Below are positions 16,333 to 25,457 of a DNA stretch of 64,000 nt, one piece after another; position 1 is the stretch's first letter; each line of letters starts with the position of its first letter. The notes under the pieces were generated by a model. The model did no database searches, was not told the origin of the DNA, and worked only from the letters and a program-made list of their open reading frames with translations. Both the position numbers and the translations under genes were made by a program. The DNA lies in assembly GCA_017849585.1 (NCBI GenBank), contig JAFIGT010000021.1, forward strand, positions 62,001 to 126,000, read 5' to 3'. The DNA is from Verrucomicrobium sp. Its GTDB lineage: Bacteria; Verrucomicrobiota; Verrucomicrobiia; Methylacidiphilales; UBA1321.

Positions 16333-17763
16333 CTAGCTCTTGAGCGCGGCGGTGTAGACTTTTTCGTACTCGGCGGCGCTGGCATCCCATGAGAACGATT
16401 GGGTCATGCCTGAATGACGCAACGTGGCGAGGGCCTTGGGTTGTGCATAGACCTTGAGCGCGCGCTGGATGGCCTGGCGCAGGCCGCCGGCTTCGTACCA
16501 ACTGAACTTAAAGCCGGTTCCGGTGCCGGTGTCCTCGTTGTAATCTTCCACGGAATCGGCGAGGCCGCCGGTGTTGTGGACGATGGGCGGTGTGCCGTAG
16601 CGCAGGCTGTAGAGTTGGTTCAGGCCGCACGGTTCGAATTGCGACGGCATGAGGAAGAAATCGCTGCCCGCCTCGATGAGATGGGCGAGACCTTCGTCGA
16701 ACCCGATTTTCACACCCACTTGCTTTGGATATTTTTTGGCGAGATTGGTGAAGTAGGCTTCGAAGTAGGGATCACCAGAGCCGAGCAGCACGAACTTTGC
16801 GCCGATGTTGAGTAATGAATCCTCAATGGTCTGCTGAATCAGGTCGAAACCCTTTTGCGTGGTCAAGCGCGACACCATGCCGAAGAGTGGGCTGTTGCCA
16901 GAGGGGAGATGAAAGCTATTGAGCAATGCCTTTTTGTTTTCGGCTTTGCCCTTGAGCTGTTCGGCGGAGTAGGGAGCGGCGAGGAAATGATCGTGTTGTG
17001 GGTCCCACAAATCGCAGTCGACGCCGTTGAGGATGCCGGTGAGCTTGTGATGATTCTGGCGCAGCACACCGTCGAGGGAGCAGCCGTAGGCGGGGGTCTG
17101 GATTTCCTGCGCGTAGGAGGGGCTCACCGTGGTGATCTGGTGGGAGAGCAGGAGCGCGGCCTTCATCAAATTCAGGCGACCAAAGAATTCCACGCCGGGC
17201 GGGGAGAAGTATTCGCCGGGGAGATTGGTCAGATCAAAATCGAAGGCCCAGAAGCTTCCCTGAAATGCGAGGTTGTGGATGGTGAAGATGGTCTTCAGTG
17301 CGTATTGTTTGGAGCGGACGATGGCCGGGACGAGACCGGTCTGCCAGTCGTGCAGGTGGAGAATTTCCGGTGTGGGCTGGATGTAGCGGGCGAGTTCGAC
17401 GACAGCTTTGTTGAAGAAAATAAAGCGGGCGGCGTTGTCGGCGTAGTCACCAGTCTGGGTGCCGTAGAGATGCGAGCGATCGTAGAATTCGTCGCGCTCG
17501 ATGAAGAATAGGTGGACGCCTGATTCTGAAACACCTTCCCACACGCGGGCGCTGAGTTGCTCGCGGTTGAGTGTGAGGTTGAGGAAAAGGCTGGAGGGTT
17601 TCAGGTTGGGGAGTTTCTCCCGCACGCCGCGATAGAGTGGAAGAACCACGCTGACACTATGACCGCGCGCCCGCAAGGCAGCGGGCAGGGCGGCCAGTAC
17701 GTCCCCCAATCCGCCGGTTTTGGCGTAGGGCGACATTTCACTGGCGGCGAATAAGATGTTCAT
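16333..17763 (-). CDS. glgA: Glycogen synthase (GlgA)
   Basis: A 476-residue ADP-glucose-dependent starch/glycogen synthase of family GT5, from the ATG at 17763 (MNILFAASEMSPYAKTGGLG). The ADP-glucose loop KTGGLGDV is at residues 15-22, the HLHDWQTGL segment near residue 140, and the C-terminal nucleotide-binding region has FEPCGLNQLYSLRYG and TGGLADSV. It works in the cytosol and adds alpha-1,4-linked glucose to glycogen. Its start is only 28 bases from the start of the divergent RNase R gene, so the promoters of the two must lie within each other's coding regions. Confidence 0.95.
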   Translation of the reverse strand: MNILFAASEMSPYAKTGGLGDVLAALPAALRARGHSVSVVLPLYRGVREKLPNLKPSSLFLNLTLNREQLSARVWEGVSESGVHLFFIERDEFYDRSHLYGTQTGDYADNAARFIFFNKAVVELARYIQPTPEILHLHDWQTGLVPAIVRSKQYALKTIFTIHNLAFQGSFWAFDFDLTNLPGEYFSPPGVEFFGRLNLMKAALLLSHQITTVSPSYAQEIQTPAYGCSLDGVLRQNHHKLTGILNGVDCDLWDPQHDHFLAAPYSAEQLKGKAENKKALLNSFHLPSGNSPLFGMVSRLTTQKGFDLIQQTIEDSLLNIGAKFVLLGSGDPYFEAYFTNLAKKYPKQVGVKIGFDEGLAHLIEAGSDFFLMPSQFEPCGLNQLYSLRYGTPPIVHNTGGLADSVEDYNEDTGTGTGFKFSWYEAGGLRQAIQRALKVYAQPKALATLRHSGMTQSFSWDASAAEYEKVYTAALKS

Positions 17764-17791
17764 TCCGGGGAGATCCTTTACCCTCATCACC

Positions 17792-19915
17792 ATGCCTTTG
17801 ATTGATTCCCTGTATCAAGCCATTTCCGACGATAATTACCAACCGCTGAACCGGGAGAGTCTGGCCCGCAAGCTCAAGGTTGCGCCGCGCGAGTTGGCGA
17901 ATTTCACCAAGCTGCTTGAGGAAGAGGTGGCGGAGGGCAAGCTGATCTCGATCCGCAACGGTCTTTATGTGCTCCCGATTCGGGTGGGGCTCGTCGCGGG
18001 AAAGCTGCAAATGAACGAGCGCGGTTTCGGTTTTCTAATCGCGGATAATTATGACGGAGCGGACATCTACATCGCGCGCGAAGATACGTCCAACGCGTTT
18101 CATGGCGACCGCGTGCTGGTGCGTCTGAACGAAGCGCCGCGGAGCCGCCGCCGTGGTGAGGAAGCGCGTGTCAGCGGGCAGGTGATCAAGGTTCTGCGCC
18201 GGGCTCGGACGCAATTGGTCGGCACGCTGCAGCAGACCAAGCTCTTTTATTACGTCGTGCCGGACGATTCACGGATCATTCACGACGTCTATGTTCCCAA
18301 GCCGAAGCTGACGGTGCCGCTGGGGCACAAGGTGGTGGTGAAACTTTCCGATTGGCCGTCGCGCAATGTGAATCCCGAAGGCGTGGTGACCGAGGTGCTC
18401 GGACCGCCCGACGCCCCCGGCGTGGATATTATTTCGATCATGCGCAAGTACGAGTTGCCGACCGATTTTCCGGAAGAAGTGCTGGCGGCAGCGCGGGCGA
18501 TTCCGACGGCTATTCCGAAGGAGGAGATCGCCCGGCGCGAGGATTTCCGCAAGCATTTCGTTTTCACGATCGACCCGGACGACGCGAAGGATTTCGACGA
18601 TGCGCTCTCGTACATCGAGCACCGCAATGGCGATCTGGAAGTCTTCGTGCACATCGCCGATGTGTCGCATTTCGCGCCTCCCGGCTCTGCGCTGGATCGC
18701 GAAGCGTCGCGCCGTGGGAACAGTGTTTATCTCGTCGATCGCGTGATTCCGATGTTGCCGGAAAAATTGAGCAACGGCATTTGCTCGCTGCAGCCGAATG
18801 TGGATCGTCTCGTCAAAACGGTGGTGGTCCGGCTCAGCCGCGACGGCCGTATTTTGAATTACCGCTTCGCGCAGGGGGTGATTCACAGCCGCCAACGCCT
18901 TACCTACGCGCAGGCGTACAAACTCATTCTTAAGCCGACCGACAGCATCATCGGCCGGTACATCCAGAAGCTGCATACCACGGCGCAGGTTCTGCGCAAA
19001 AAAAGGTTCGCGAATGGGTCGCTGGAACTTGATTTCCCAGAGGTAAAGGTCCGGCTCGACGGCGAAGGTCGCCCGGTGAAGCTGGAGAAGATCGAGAACG
19101 ACGAATCGCACCAGTTGATTGAAGAATACATGCTGCTCGCCAACGAGGTCGTCGCGAAGCATTTGAAGGACACGCAACGTCCCTCCATCTATCGCGTGCA
19201 CGAACAGCCCGAGCAATCGCGGCTCGAGGAGTTGCGGGTGCAGTTGAAGTTCATGGGCATTCAGGTTGGCAACCTCAGCCAGCGCGGCGAGATCCAAAAG
19301 ATGTTGCGCAAAGTAAAGGGAACGACGAACGAGAGCGTGGTGAAAATCAATCTGCTCAAGTCGCTCATGCGCGCACGGTACGATCATCGCCCGACGGGGC
19401 ACTTCGGTCTGTCGAAGGTGAATTATACGCACTTTACCTCGCCGATCCGGCGCTATGCGGACTTGATGGTGCATCGCGGGGTCTTCGCGAAAACGCCGAA
19501 GGATTACGGGTACGACATTTCGCGATTGGCGCAGATCGCTGTTACGATTTCCCAAACGGAGCGGAACGCGGCGGAAGCCGAGCAGGAATCGGTGAAGCAG
19601 AAGAAATTGCAATTTTTCCTGCTCCAAACCAAGGCTTCCAAGGCTCCCGAATTCAAGGCGATGATAGTCGAAGTGAAGAGCATGGGACTGCTTGTCGAAC
19701 TGCCGGAGTTCCAAGTGCAGGGACTTGTACGCATCAGCGACATTCCGGGCGATGTCTACATCTGGGATGGGAATCGGCAGGAGATCGCGGGACGTAGCAA
19801 TCACGAGGTATTCCGGGCGGGGCAAGTGATTACCGTTAAAGTAGTAACTGTCGATTTGCTGAAAAGACAAATAAACTTTACGACCCTGCCACGCTATACT
19901 AAGATCAAGCATTGA
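17792..19915 (+). CDS. rnr: Ribonuclease R (RNB family exoribonuclease)
   Basis: A 707-residue 3'-5' exoribonuclease that degrades structured RNA. I start at the ATG at 17792 (MPLIDSLYQAISDDNY). It begins with a winged-helix-like region (1-70), cold-shock OB folds (about 70-210), the RNB catalytic domain (about 250-590) with the metal-binding DPDDAKDFDDALS motif and HFTSPIRRYADL near its end, and a C-terminal S1 RNA-binding domain (about 625-705). The domain order and length match RNase R rather than RNase II. The lysine-rich tail of some RNase R proteins is missing. Confidence 0.94.
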   Translation: MPLIDSLYQAISDDNYQPLNRESLARKLKVAPRELANFTKLLEEEVAEGKLISIRNGLYVLPIRVGLVAGKLQMNERGFGFLIADNYDGADIYIAREDTSNAFHGDRVLVRLNEAPRSRRRGEEARVSGQVIKVLRRARTQLVGTLQQTKLFYYVVPDDSRIIHDVYVPKPKLTVPLGHKVVVKLSDWPSRNVNPEGVVTEVLGPPDAPGVDIISIMRKYELPTDFPEEVLAAARAIPTAIPKEEIARREDFRKHFVFTIDPDDAKDFDDALSYIEHRNGDLEVFVHIADVSHFAPPGSALDREASRRGNSVYLVDRVIPMLPEKLSNGICSLQPNVDRLVKTVVVRLSRDGRILNYRFAQGVIHSRQRLTYAQAYKLILKPTDSIIGRYIQKLHTTAQVLRKKRFANGSLELDFPEVKVRLDGEGRPVKLEKIENDESHQLIEEYMLLANEVVAKHLKDTQRPSIYRVHEQPEQSRLEELRVQLKFMGIQVGNLSQRGEIQKMLRKVKGTTNESVVKINLLKSLMRARYDHRPTGHFGLSKVNYTHFTSPIRRYADLMVHRGVFAKTPKDYGYDISRLAQIAVTISQTERNAAEAEQESVKQKKLQFFLLQTKASKAPEFKAMIVEVKSMGLLVELPEFQVQGLVRISDIPGDVYIWDGNRQEIAGRSNHEVFRAGQVITVKVVTVDLLKRQINFTTLPRYTKIKH

Positions 19916-19934
19916 AAATTAACCAGCCTAAACC

Positions 19935-20336
19935 ATGACTCTTGAAGAAGCCTTGCGAGATGTAGAGACAAGAGAGAATCAGCTGCGGCTCCATATCATC
20001 CGTTCGGAGGAATATGTGCGCCGGTTTGAGCGTGATTTTAAACGTCAGGTTTTCATGTTGTATTTGGCGATCGTGTTACTGTTGTTATTCCAGAGCCTGT
20101 TCGCCATCAGCATTGCAGGCCATTTGAAATTTGGGGAAATGGCGCTGGTTTTGACCACTAGTTTTCTTGCGATCCTGAATTGTGTCCTCCTGATCAACAC
20201 GAAGAGCTGGCTGAAGCGCATCAATGAATCGTGGATCGAGCCGCAGGAGAAAACGGCGCTCGATATGATCCGCATGCAGCGCCGTGAGATCATGGAAAAG
20301 ATCGTCACCAGCCCGGTGATTCCACAGGATACATAA
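19935..20336 (+). CDS. Small membrane protein with coiled-coil ends, unknown
   Basis: A 133-residue protein. The N-terminal 35 residues are a charged helix (EEALRDVETRENQLRLHIIRSEEYV), then two hydrophobic segments (about 38-60 and 70-95) and a second charged helix to the end. This is the layout of a two-helix inner-membrane protein with both ends in the cytosol. It follows RNase R by 19 bases and precedes the DUF456 gene by 12, so the three may form one transcript. No family was recognised. Confidence 0.7.
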   Translation: MTLEEALRDVETRENQLRLHIIRSEEYVRRFERDFKRQVFMLYLAIVLLLLFQSLFAISIAGHLKFGEMALVLTTSFLAILNCVLLINTKSWLKRINESWIEPQEKTALDMIRMQRREIMEKIVTSPVIPQDT

Positions 20337-20348
20337 CCCCTTCCTCCC

Positions 20349-20834
20349 ATGCCTGAAGCGCTCACTTGGTGCCTCAGTCTGGTTCTGATCTTTCTGGGAC
20401 TACTGGGAATGGTGGTGCCTGTCCTGCCCGGCTTGCCTTTGGTTTATCTGGGCACCGCACTGCACAAGTTTGCTTTTTTTACGGCCCATCCGATTTCGTG
20501 GACCACCTTTTGGGTGCTCACGGCGCTCTTTATCGTGGCGCAATTGATTGAACTCTTCGCTGGCTTTTTTGGAGCAGCCTCGGTGGGAATGAACCGATGG
20601 GGATTAATAGGCGGGGTGATTGGGCTGTTCGTGGGATTTTTCTTCAGCCTACTAGGGCTGATTTTTGGCCCGCTGATCGGTCTCTTCCTTGGCCAGCTAT
20701 TTGGCGGTCAACCGCATCAGCAAGCCTTGCGCGCGACGTTCGCTTTTGCGGTCGGTTCGGTCGTGGGTTTCGCGGTGAAGTTCTCCGCCGCGATGGCTAT
20801 GGTGGCGGTGCTGCTCTTCGCGGTTCTTTTTTAA
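20349..20834 (+). CDS. DUF456 family membrane protein
   Basis: A 161-residue, almost wholly hydrophobic protein with four or more membrane segments. The repeated glycine-rich pattern is typical of DUF456: GLLGMVVPVLPGLPLVYLG near residue 18, and the paired GGVIGLFVGFFFSLLGLIFGP and GLFLGQLFGG in the middle. Its role is not established in the family. It ends 8 bases before the convergent aldo/keto reductase gene. Confidence 0.82.
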   Translation: MPEALTWCLSLVLIFLGLLGMVVPVLPGLPLVYLGTALHKFAFFTAHPISWTTFWVLTALFIVAQLIELFAGFFGAASVGMNRWGLIGGVIGLFVGFFFSLLGLIFGPLIGLFLGQLFGGQPHQQALRATFAFAVGSVVGFAVKFSAAMAMVAVLLFAVLF

Positions 20835-20842
20835 GAACCCGC

Positions 20843-22027
20843 TTAGTCGGTTTTGCTGAGACGTTCGACCGGTTTGTCGTAAAGCATCGTGTGGGCTTCC
20901 GCGAGCACTTCGAGGATGCGATCCGCGTAGGGGCTTTTCGCGAGGCAGGGACGTAAATCGAATTCGGAGAGCTTGAGTGCGTTTTCGCCGGGGAACCAAT
21001 GCTCCGCATTGCCGAGGAGATTGTAGCGCATCTTGCCCCACGCGATGAGATCGAGCCCTTTCGCGTAGACCCAGAGCCGGACGATTTCCTGAATATTGAT
21101 GTGGCCCGGTACGTCGATCCACTCGGGCAGGCCGTCCATCCAGTTGCGATAAAAGTCTTCGCCAATCGTGGCGATGATGGCGGCGTCGAGCCGGTGATGG
21201 ATGGGACGCATGACGGCCGCCGCGCGCTCGTAGTGCTCGAGACTGTTCACGTGCTCGTCGAAATCCGAGGGGCGCGCCACGCCGAGACTGAGCGTGTGGA
21301 TGTGCGGGCGGGAGAGGCAGTAGAGATTATTGAACGCCATCGGCGAGAGTGGCTCGCAGAGGTCAGCGAGTTTCGCTGACGGCTCGTAGAGTTTCCCGCC
21401 CTTGTCATTGGGGCTGATGATGAATACGCCCATGTCGTGTTTCGTCGCGGCTTCGACGCACGACCAATTCAGATCGTTCACGTAGTACCAATGGAGATTC
21501 ACGTAGTCGAATGCGTCCGTCTCGATCGTCTTCGTGATCGTGCGGGTGAGTCCGTGCGTGGAGAAGCCGATATGCTTCACGCGACCCTGCTGCTGGAGTT
21601 TTTTCGCCGCATCGAGACAGCCACCCGGCGTGATGGCCCAATCGAGAATTTCGTCAGTATTGATACCATGCAGGGAGAAGAGGTCGACATGGTCGAGCTT
21701 CAGATAGGCCATCGACTTCTCGAAGTTCTCGAGAAAAACCTTCACGTCCTTGTTGGGCGCGACTTTCGTCTGCACGATGATTTCATCGCGGGGGAACTGC
21801 GGCAGAATCTTGCCGAGTTGCATCTCAGAGGAACCGTAACCGCGGGCCGTCTCGATGTGATTGATGCCGAGCTCCACTGAACGACGGATGCACGCTTCGA
21901 GATTTTCCTGATTCGCCGCGGGAACGTCCTCGGGCGGCACGTCCTTCCACGCGTGTTGATACCGCATGCCTCCGCAGGAGAAGACGGGGATCTGCAAATT
22001 CGTGCGACCAAAGCGGCGGTAATACAT
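20843..22027 (-). CDS. Aldo/keto reductase family protein
   Basis: A 394-residue protein. The first 290 or so residues are an AKR barrel with RFGRTNLQIPVFSCGG, the tyrosine in ARGYGSSE, the lysine in VQTKVAP and the histidine in LFSLHG. The usual aspartate before the tyrosine (DTAxxYG) is a glutamate here (ETARGYG). After the barrel there is an extra segment of about 100 residues with a Trp-rich region and no iron-sulfur cysteine pattern, unlike AKR-ferredoxin fusions. The substrate is unknown. The last part of the upstream exported-protein gene is 71 bases away on the same strand. Confidence 0.82.
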   Translation of the reverse strand: MYYRRFGRTNLQIPVFSCGGMRYQHAWKDVPPEDVPAANQENLEACIRRSVELGINHIETARGYGSSEMQLGKILPQFPRDEIIVQTKVAPNKDVKVFLENFEKSMAYLKLDHVDLFSLHGINTDEILDWAITPGGCLDAAKKLQQQGRVKHIGFSTHGLTRTITKTIETDAFDYVNLHWYYVNDLNWSCVEAATKHDMGVFIISPNDKGGKLYEPSAKLADLCEPLSPMAFNNLYCLSRPHIHTLSLGVARPSDFDEHVNSLEHYERAAAVMRPIHHRLDAAIIATIGEDFYRNWMDGLPEWIDVPGHINIQEIVRLWVYAKGLDLIAWGKMRYNLLGNAEHWFPGENALKLSEFDLRPCLAKSPYADRILEVLAEAHTMLYDKPVERLSKTD

Positions 22028-22098
22028 CCCGTAATGCGACCGGGTTCGGGAACCCTTGTCAAGCGTTGGCCATTCGTCCCGCGAAGTTTACGACTGGA

Positions 22099-23295
22099 TC
22101 AATATTTCTTCCAAAGGGTCTTTTTATAGGGGGCCGGCGTGCGATAAAAGGGATCCATGGTGTCATTCATATAACCGGGCATATGGGGCTGTGACGGGAA
22201 TCTTCCATAGAGATGTGTGCCGCGAGCATCTTCCTTGCGGGGGAAGATTGGGGAATTCATGCCATTGGCATAGTCTTCTGGAAATGTCTTTTTGATTTCT
22301 TCCAACCGGGTGGAGATGAAGTGGATGATTTCCGGCGCGGCTTCCCTGTGTAGTGCGGAGCGATAATAGATGACGGCGACGTTATATTGATTAGCCGCCT
22401 CTTTGGCTCTCCCGTACAGACAGAAATCGAGGCATTCGATTTGCTCCCGGTCCCATTCAGTGGGGTCGTGCTTGAGCGTCTGTTCGTAGGTGCGAATTTT
22501 CCAGAGCGTTCTCATGTCGCCTTGCTGAAGGGCCAACTCGTTGAGTCTGGATAGAAAGTCCGGTGCTTTCTCATCTTCTTTGGGAGGGAGTTGATATTCT
22601 TTTCCGAGATCGAGGGCTGTAGCGACTTTGAATGGCAGGACCAGCATTTTCAAATTGGTAATATAACCGTCCTCATTTGGATCGGGGTTGCAGAGGCTGG
22701 TGACTTCATCTTCACGAGGTTGAGAATTTTGGGCCAACTTTTCCAATTGCTGGAGAATCTTCAACTGTTTGTCGAGTGCGTCAGGGTTGTCCAATTGCTG
22801 CTGGAATTTGAGTATGGCATCAATGGCCTTTGGGAGATCGCTGTAGTGCTCGTCAGGAATACTAACAAATTCGAGTTGGTAGCATTTTTCGTAACGGGAC
22901 AAGACTTCGGAACGCGGCATCAGAGTCAGCCACTGCTGGTTTCCCATGAGATTGTGAAGGGTTCGGTAAGCGGCGGTTCTATTGCCTTTGCTCAGGGCGT
23001 CCAGATACTCACGCCATTGATTCATGAGGTAGAGCGCATGATGAAACTCCTGAAATTCGTTGAGGGGCAGACCGTGCTTCGTCCATAAAACCGAAGCATC
23101 CATCTTGCTCAAGGCGGATACTTTGGCATAGAGGGAGTCAAGGTCAGAGGGGATCTTGGCTGCGAGGCAGCACGGACCGACATCAGCGATGAGTTTGCGG
23201 AGATGGACTGGTGAGGCTTCCGATTCCTGGGGTGGTTCGGCGCGGCCGAAGGAAAGCAAAAGGAGGAATGCAAAGATGAATGACGCGGAGCGCAC
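22099..23295 (-). CDS. Exported protein of unknown function, paralogue 2 of a tandem pair
   Basis: About 398 residues if started at the GTG at 23295, four bases after the stop of the neighbouring paralogue; this start gives a clean signal peptide (VRSASFIFAFLLLLSFGRA). The mature part is helical and glutamine/leucine-rich without recognisable catalytic motifs. Two segments match the upstream neighbour: MPRSEVLSRYEKC against VPRSEILSRIRDV, and a C-terminal TPR-like helix pair ending IKKTFPEDYA against IKREHPEDFA. The last 50 residues are rich in Pro, Tyr and Lys. Possibly a periplasmic scaffold; no family recognised. Confidence 0.65.
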   Translation of the reverse strand: MRSASFIFAFLLLLSFGRAEPPQESEASPVHLRKLIADVGPCCLAAKIPSDLDSLYAKVSALSKMDASVLWTKHGLPLNEFQEFHHALYLMNQWREYLDALSKGNRTAAYRTLHNLMGNQQWLTLMPRSEVLSRYEKCYQLEFVSIPDEHYSDLPKAIDAILKFQQQLDNPDALDKQLKILQQLEKLAQNSQPREDEVTSLCNPDPNEDGYITNLKMLVLPFKVATALDLGKEYQLPPKEDEKAPDFLSRLNELALQQGDMRTLWKIRTYEQTLKHDPTEWDREQIECLDFCLYGRAKEAANQYNVAVIYYRSALHREAAPEIIHFISTRLEEIKKTFPEDYANGMNSPIFPRKEDARGTHLYGRFPSQPHMPGYMNDTMDPFYRTPAPYKKTLWKKY

Positions 23296-23299
23296 GGCG

Positions 23300-24718
23300 T
23301 TATCGCGGTACGTTGAAGGCTGGATTATTCGTGGTGGGTGGGGGATAGGAGACCGGATAGGTTGGCACGGCTTTATCAGCCGCGGCAAAATCCTCCGGAT
23401 GTTCCCGCTTGATGGCTTCCATGCGATCAGTGGCTTCCTTCAGAGGCAGATTTTCGCCGGGTTGGGAGATCACGCGCCGATAGGATCGAACGGCGTCGGT
23501 ATAGAGCCCGGCCTTTTCTTGATTTTGGCCAATAATAAAGTAGGAGCAGCCTTGGATGTCGGCGGTCAGCCAGCCTGGAGTTGTTCCGTTGTAGAAGGCG
23601 ACACTACGGTAGACTTCCAATGTTTTCCAAGTGAGTCGCCAATCGGCTTTTTCGCGAGATTCCTTGATGACGCGAAGAAGATAATCGGTGGGAGAGTCCT
23701 TTGGCGTGGCTGGATAGGATTTGGATATGCCAAGATAGACCGGCAGGACTTTCATCAGTAATTCCTGGCGCAACGGTGAGAGTTGCTCGATGAGCCCGGA
23801 GTTGTTGCCGTAGGTTGTGACGCGTGTGCAATAGTTAAATGCGTCGCTGATGAGTCCATTATCCAGCTGATTTTTTGCGCGGATCAGGGCGCCAACAGCT
23901 TCATTCAACTGATTGAGTGGATTCGAATTCGGATTCTTGGTGCGCAAGATATCGATCTGATTCTGAATGGAGTCCAAATCTGCAAGAGTCTTGCCGCTCA
24001 AAACGGGCATTTTCTCCGGGGTGGAAACAGCTTCCGGAACATCTCGGATACGAGACAGTATTTCCGAGCGTGGAACGAAAGGATAGGAGGACGTATTTTG
24101 GGAAATTTCCTTCAACGCTTGCTGTGCCGCAGCCGCGTTTCCGGATTTGGCTTGCATCAGGTAATCCTGCCAGCGGCAGAGAAAGGTAGTGGCGGAACCG
24201 CATTTTTCAGACGTCCGCCGCATCAGTTCAGACTGGTTGTATTCGGTAGGCCTCCGGCTTAGTCGACTGAGCTCCAGAATCAACGGATCCAGTTCCTTAG
24301 GCTCCTTGGCTGCGAAGGCGGCTTTCACAGCCTTGTCGATTAGCGCATCGGATTTTTCCAGAAACTCCTGCTCGCGATCCGCAGCTTCCTTTTGCACGGT
24401 TTCCAAGAGAGTATCACACAATTTACCGATGGCCTCATCGGGAAAGGCCATTTTGATTTGCGCGAGACTTTGCTGTAGCGAATTGATGTCACCGCGAGCG
24501 ATCGTTTGCCGAATATTCGCCATCAAGTACGTGGAGCTTTCGACGTAACGCATGCCGGAAGGCGTATTGGGGCTGTCTGACTTGGCCTTGGCGGCGGCGG
24601 TGAGGGATTGTTGGAGTTTATCCACCAGTTCGGCGGTCGAACTGGGAGTGGTGGCCGCCCATGTGGAGCTGACGAGCAGCCACACTACAACAACGAATAC
24701 TGACCCCTTGATATCCAC
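23300..24718 (-). CDS. Exported protein of unknown function, paralogue 1 of a tandem pair
   Basis: About 472 residues from the GTG at 24718, the first start after the tRNA and terminator that gives a proper signal peptide (VDIKGSVFVVVVWLLVSSTWA). The longer open frame runs through the tRNA gene and is not credible. The mature protein is alpha-helical with charged repeats, two cysteines (SEKCGSATTFLCRW) and a TPR-like C-terminal part (QEKAGLYTDAVRSYRRVI). The tail is Pro/Thr/Asn-rich. It shares the PRSEILSR and PEDFA segments with the next gene, so the pair arose by duplication. Function unknown. Confidence 0.68.
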   Translation of the reverse strand: MDIKGSVFVVVVWLLVSSTWAATTPSSTAELVDKLQQSLTAAAKAKSDSPNTPSGMRYVESSTYLMANIRQTIARGDINSLQQSLAQIKMAFPDEAIGKLCDTLLETVQKEAADREQEFLEKSDALIDKAVKAAFAAKEPKELDPLILELSRLSRRPTEYNQSELMRRTSEKCGSATTFLCRWQDYLMQAKSGNAAAAQQALKEISQNTSSYPFVPRSEILSRIRDVPEAVSTPEKMPVLSGKTLADLDSIQNQIDILRTKNPNSNPLNQLNEAVGALIRAKNQLDNGLISDAFNYCTRVTTYGNNSGLIEQLSPLRQELLMKVLPVYLGISKSYPATPKDSPTDYLLRVIKESREKADWRLTWKTLEVYRSVAFYNGTTPGWLTADIQGCSYFIIGQNQEKAGLYTDAVRSYRRVISQPGENLPLKEATDRMEAIKREHPEDFAAADKAVPTYPVSYPPPTTNNPAFNVPR

Positions 24719-24786
24719 AAGGGCAGTTATCTCCAGTAGCGGGAGAAATGCAATAAAATTGCACGACAGAGTTTGGTAGAAATGAA

Positions 24787-24804
24787 CACCCTTGGAGGCA
24801 AGGG

Positions 24805-24806
<2 letters not shown>
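24787..24806 (-). terminator. Terminator directly after tRNA-Pro
   Basis: On the minus strand CACCCTTG (24806-24799) pairs perfectly with CAAGGGTG (24794-24787) around a 4-base loop and is followed by TTCATTTCT. The stem begins inside the encoded CCA end of the tRNA, so folding would trim right at the tRNA 3' end. Confidence 0.7.
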
Positions 24807-24881
<75 letters not shown>

Positions 24882-24896
24882 TTTGGGGAGAGGCAG

Positions 24897-24926
24897 ACAA
24901 TACGCGGAACTGACCCGATACCGCAA
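24897..24926 (-). promoter_or_regulatory. Probable tRNA-Pro promoter
   Basis: On the minus strand TTGCGG (24926-24921) and TATTGT (24902-24897) are 18 bases apart, and the -10 box lies 15 bases before the tRNA 5' end. Matches to consensus are partial, but position and spacing fit. Confidence 0.45.
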
Positions 24927-25012
24927 GGACAATTCCGCTTTTTCTTTTTGGGATAGAGAGAAGACGGCCTTCACGCCTTGACTGTCGCTCAGGAGCCGTT
25001 GAGCATTGTGCT

Positions 25013-25432
25013 ATGTGGAGCACGCTTGTTACGCCGGAAGATGCCGATCATTTGACAGAATTATTTGGCCGCTTTCATGACAGTTGCCTTCGAGAGATTT
25101 ATATTTGGGCAGAGAGCTCCGTTGGCGATGACTTTACGATGACTTGCAACGCACACCTAGATTCACATGTTAGGATTTATTTCCAACGCCAGTCTGCGGC
25201 ACCCTCTGCGATTGAATTGCAATTTGATGAGGTGATCGGACTTCAATTGCTGCCGACGTCGGAAAATTGCGATTCGATTATCCTGGGTGCAAAGATATCT
25301 TTTGAAAATGGAGTTTTTTACTGGCGTCAAGAGGCGTCAGATCGCGGGAATTGGATTGGTGGAAAAAAGTTGAAATGGCGTGATGTCAGTTTCTGGATGG
25401 GCTCTGAAATGAGATACGGCCAAAAAAGTTAA
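25013..25432 (+). CDS. Hypothetical protein, FHDSCL-type
   Basis: A 139-residue soluble protein with no signal peptide or membrane segment. It begins with LVTPEDADHLTELFGRFHDSCLREIYIW, has a beta-rich middle (VRIYFQRQSAAPSAIELQFDEVIGLQL), and ends with tryptophan-containing strands (FYWRQEASDRGNWI, VSFWMG). The combination of a short N-terminal helix and alternating strands resembles small single-domain proteins often found as orphan genes. It stands alone, with tRNA-Pro divergent on one side and the 12-base palindrome just after its stop. No function can be assigned. Confidence 0.65.
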   Translation: MWSTLVTPEDADHLTELFGRFHDSCLREIYIWAESSVGDDFTMTCNAHLDSHVRIYFQRQSAAPSAIELQFDEVIGLQLLPTSENCDSIILGAKISFENGVFYWRQEASDRGNWIGGKKLKWRDVSFWMGSEMRYGQKS

Positions 25433-25443
25433 TGTCTAGACAT
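25432..25443. promoter_or_regulatory. Perfect palindrome ATGTCTAGACAT, possible GntR-type operator
   Basis: ATGTCTAGACAT (25432-25443) is a perfect 12-base palindrome overlapping the end of the preceding gene. GTCTAGAC-centred palindromes are bound by several HutC-subfamily GntR regulators such as DasR and NagR. A regulator with a GntR-type DNA-binding domain is encoded 350 bases downstream, but a link is inference. Confidence 0.4.
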
Positions 25444-25457
25444 GGTATTTTTATCAC

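Noticed and set aside
18269-19912. A 547-codon open frame antisense to the RNase R gene
   Set aside because: It exactly mirrors the RNB gene, has no domain and is the usual by-product of GC-rich codon use. The same holds for long frames antisense to the CoADR-like gene (4788-6056), oppA (58921-60228) and pgk (61962-63083).
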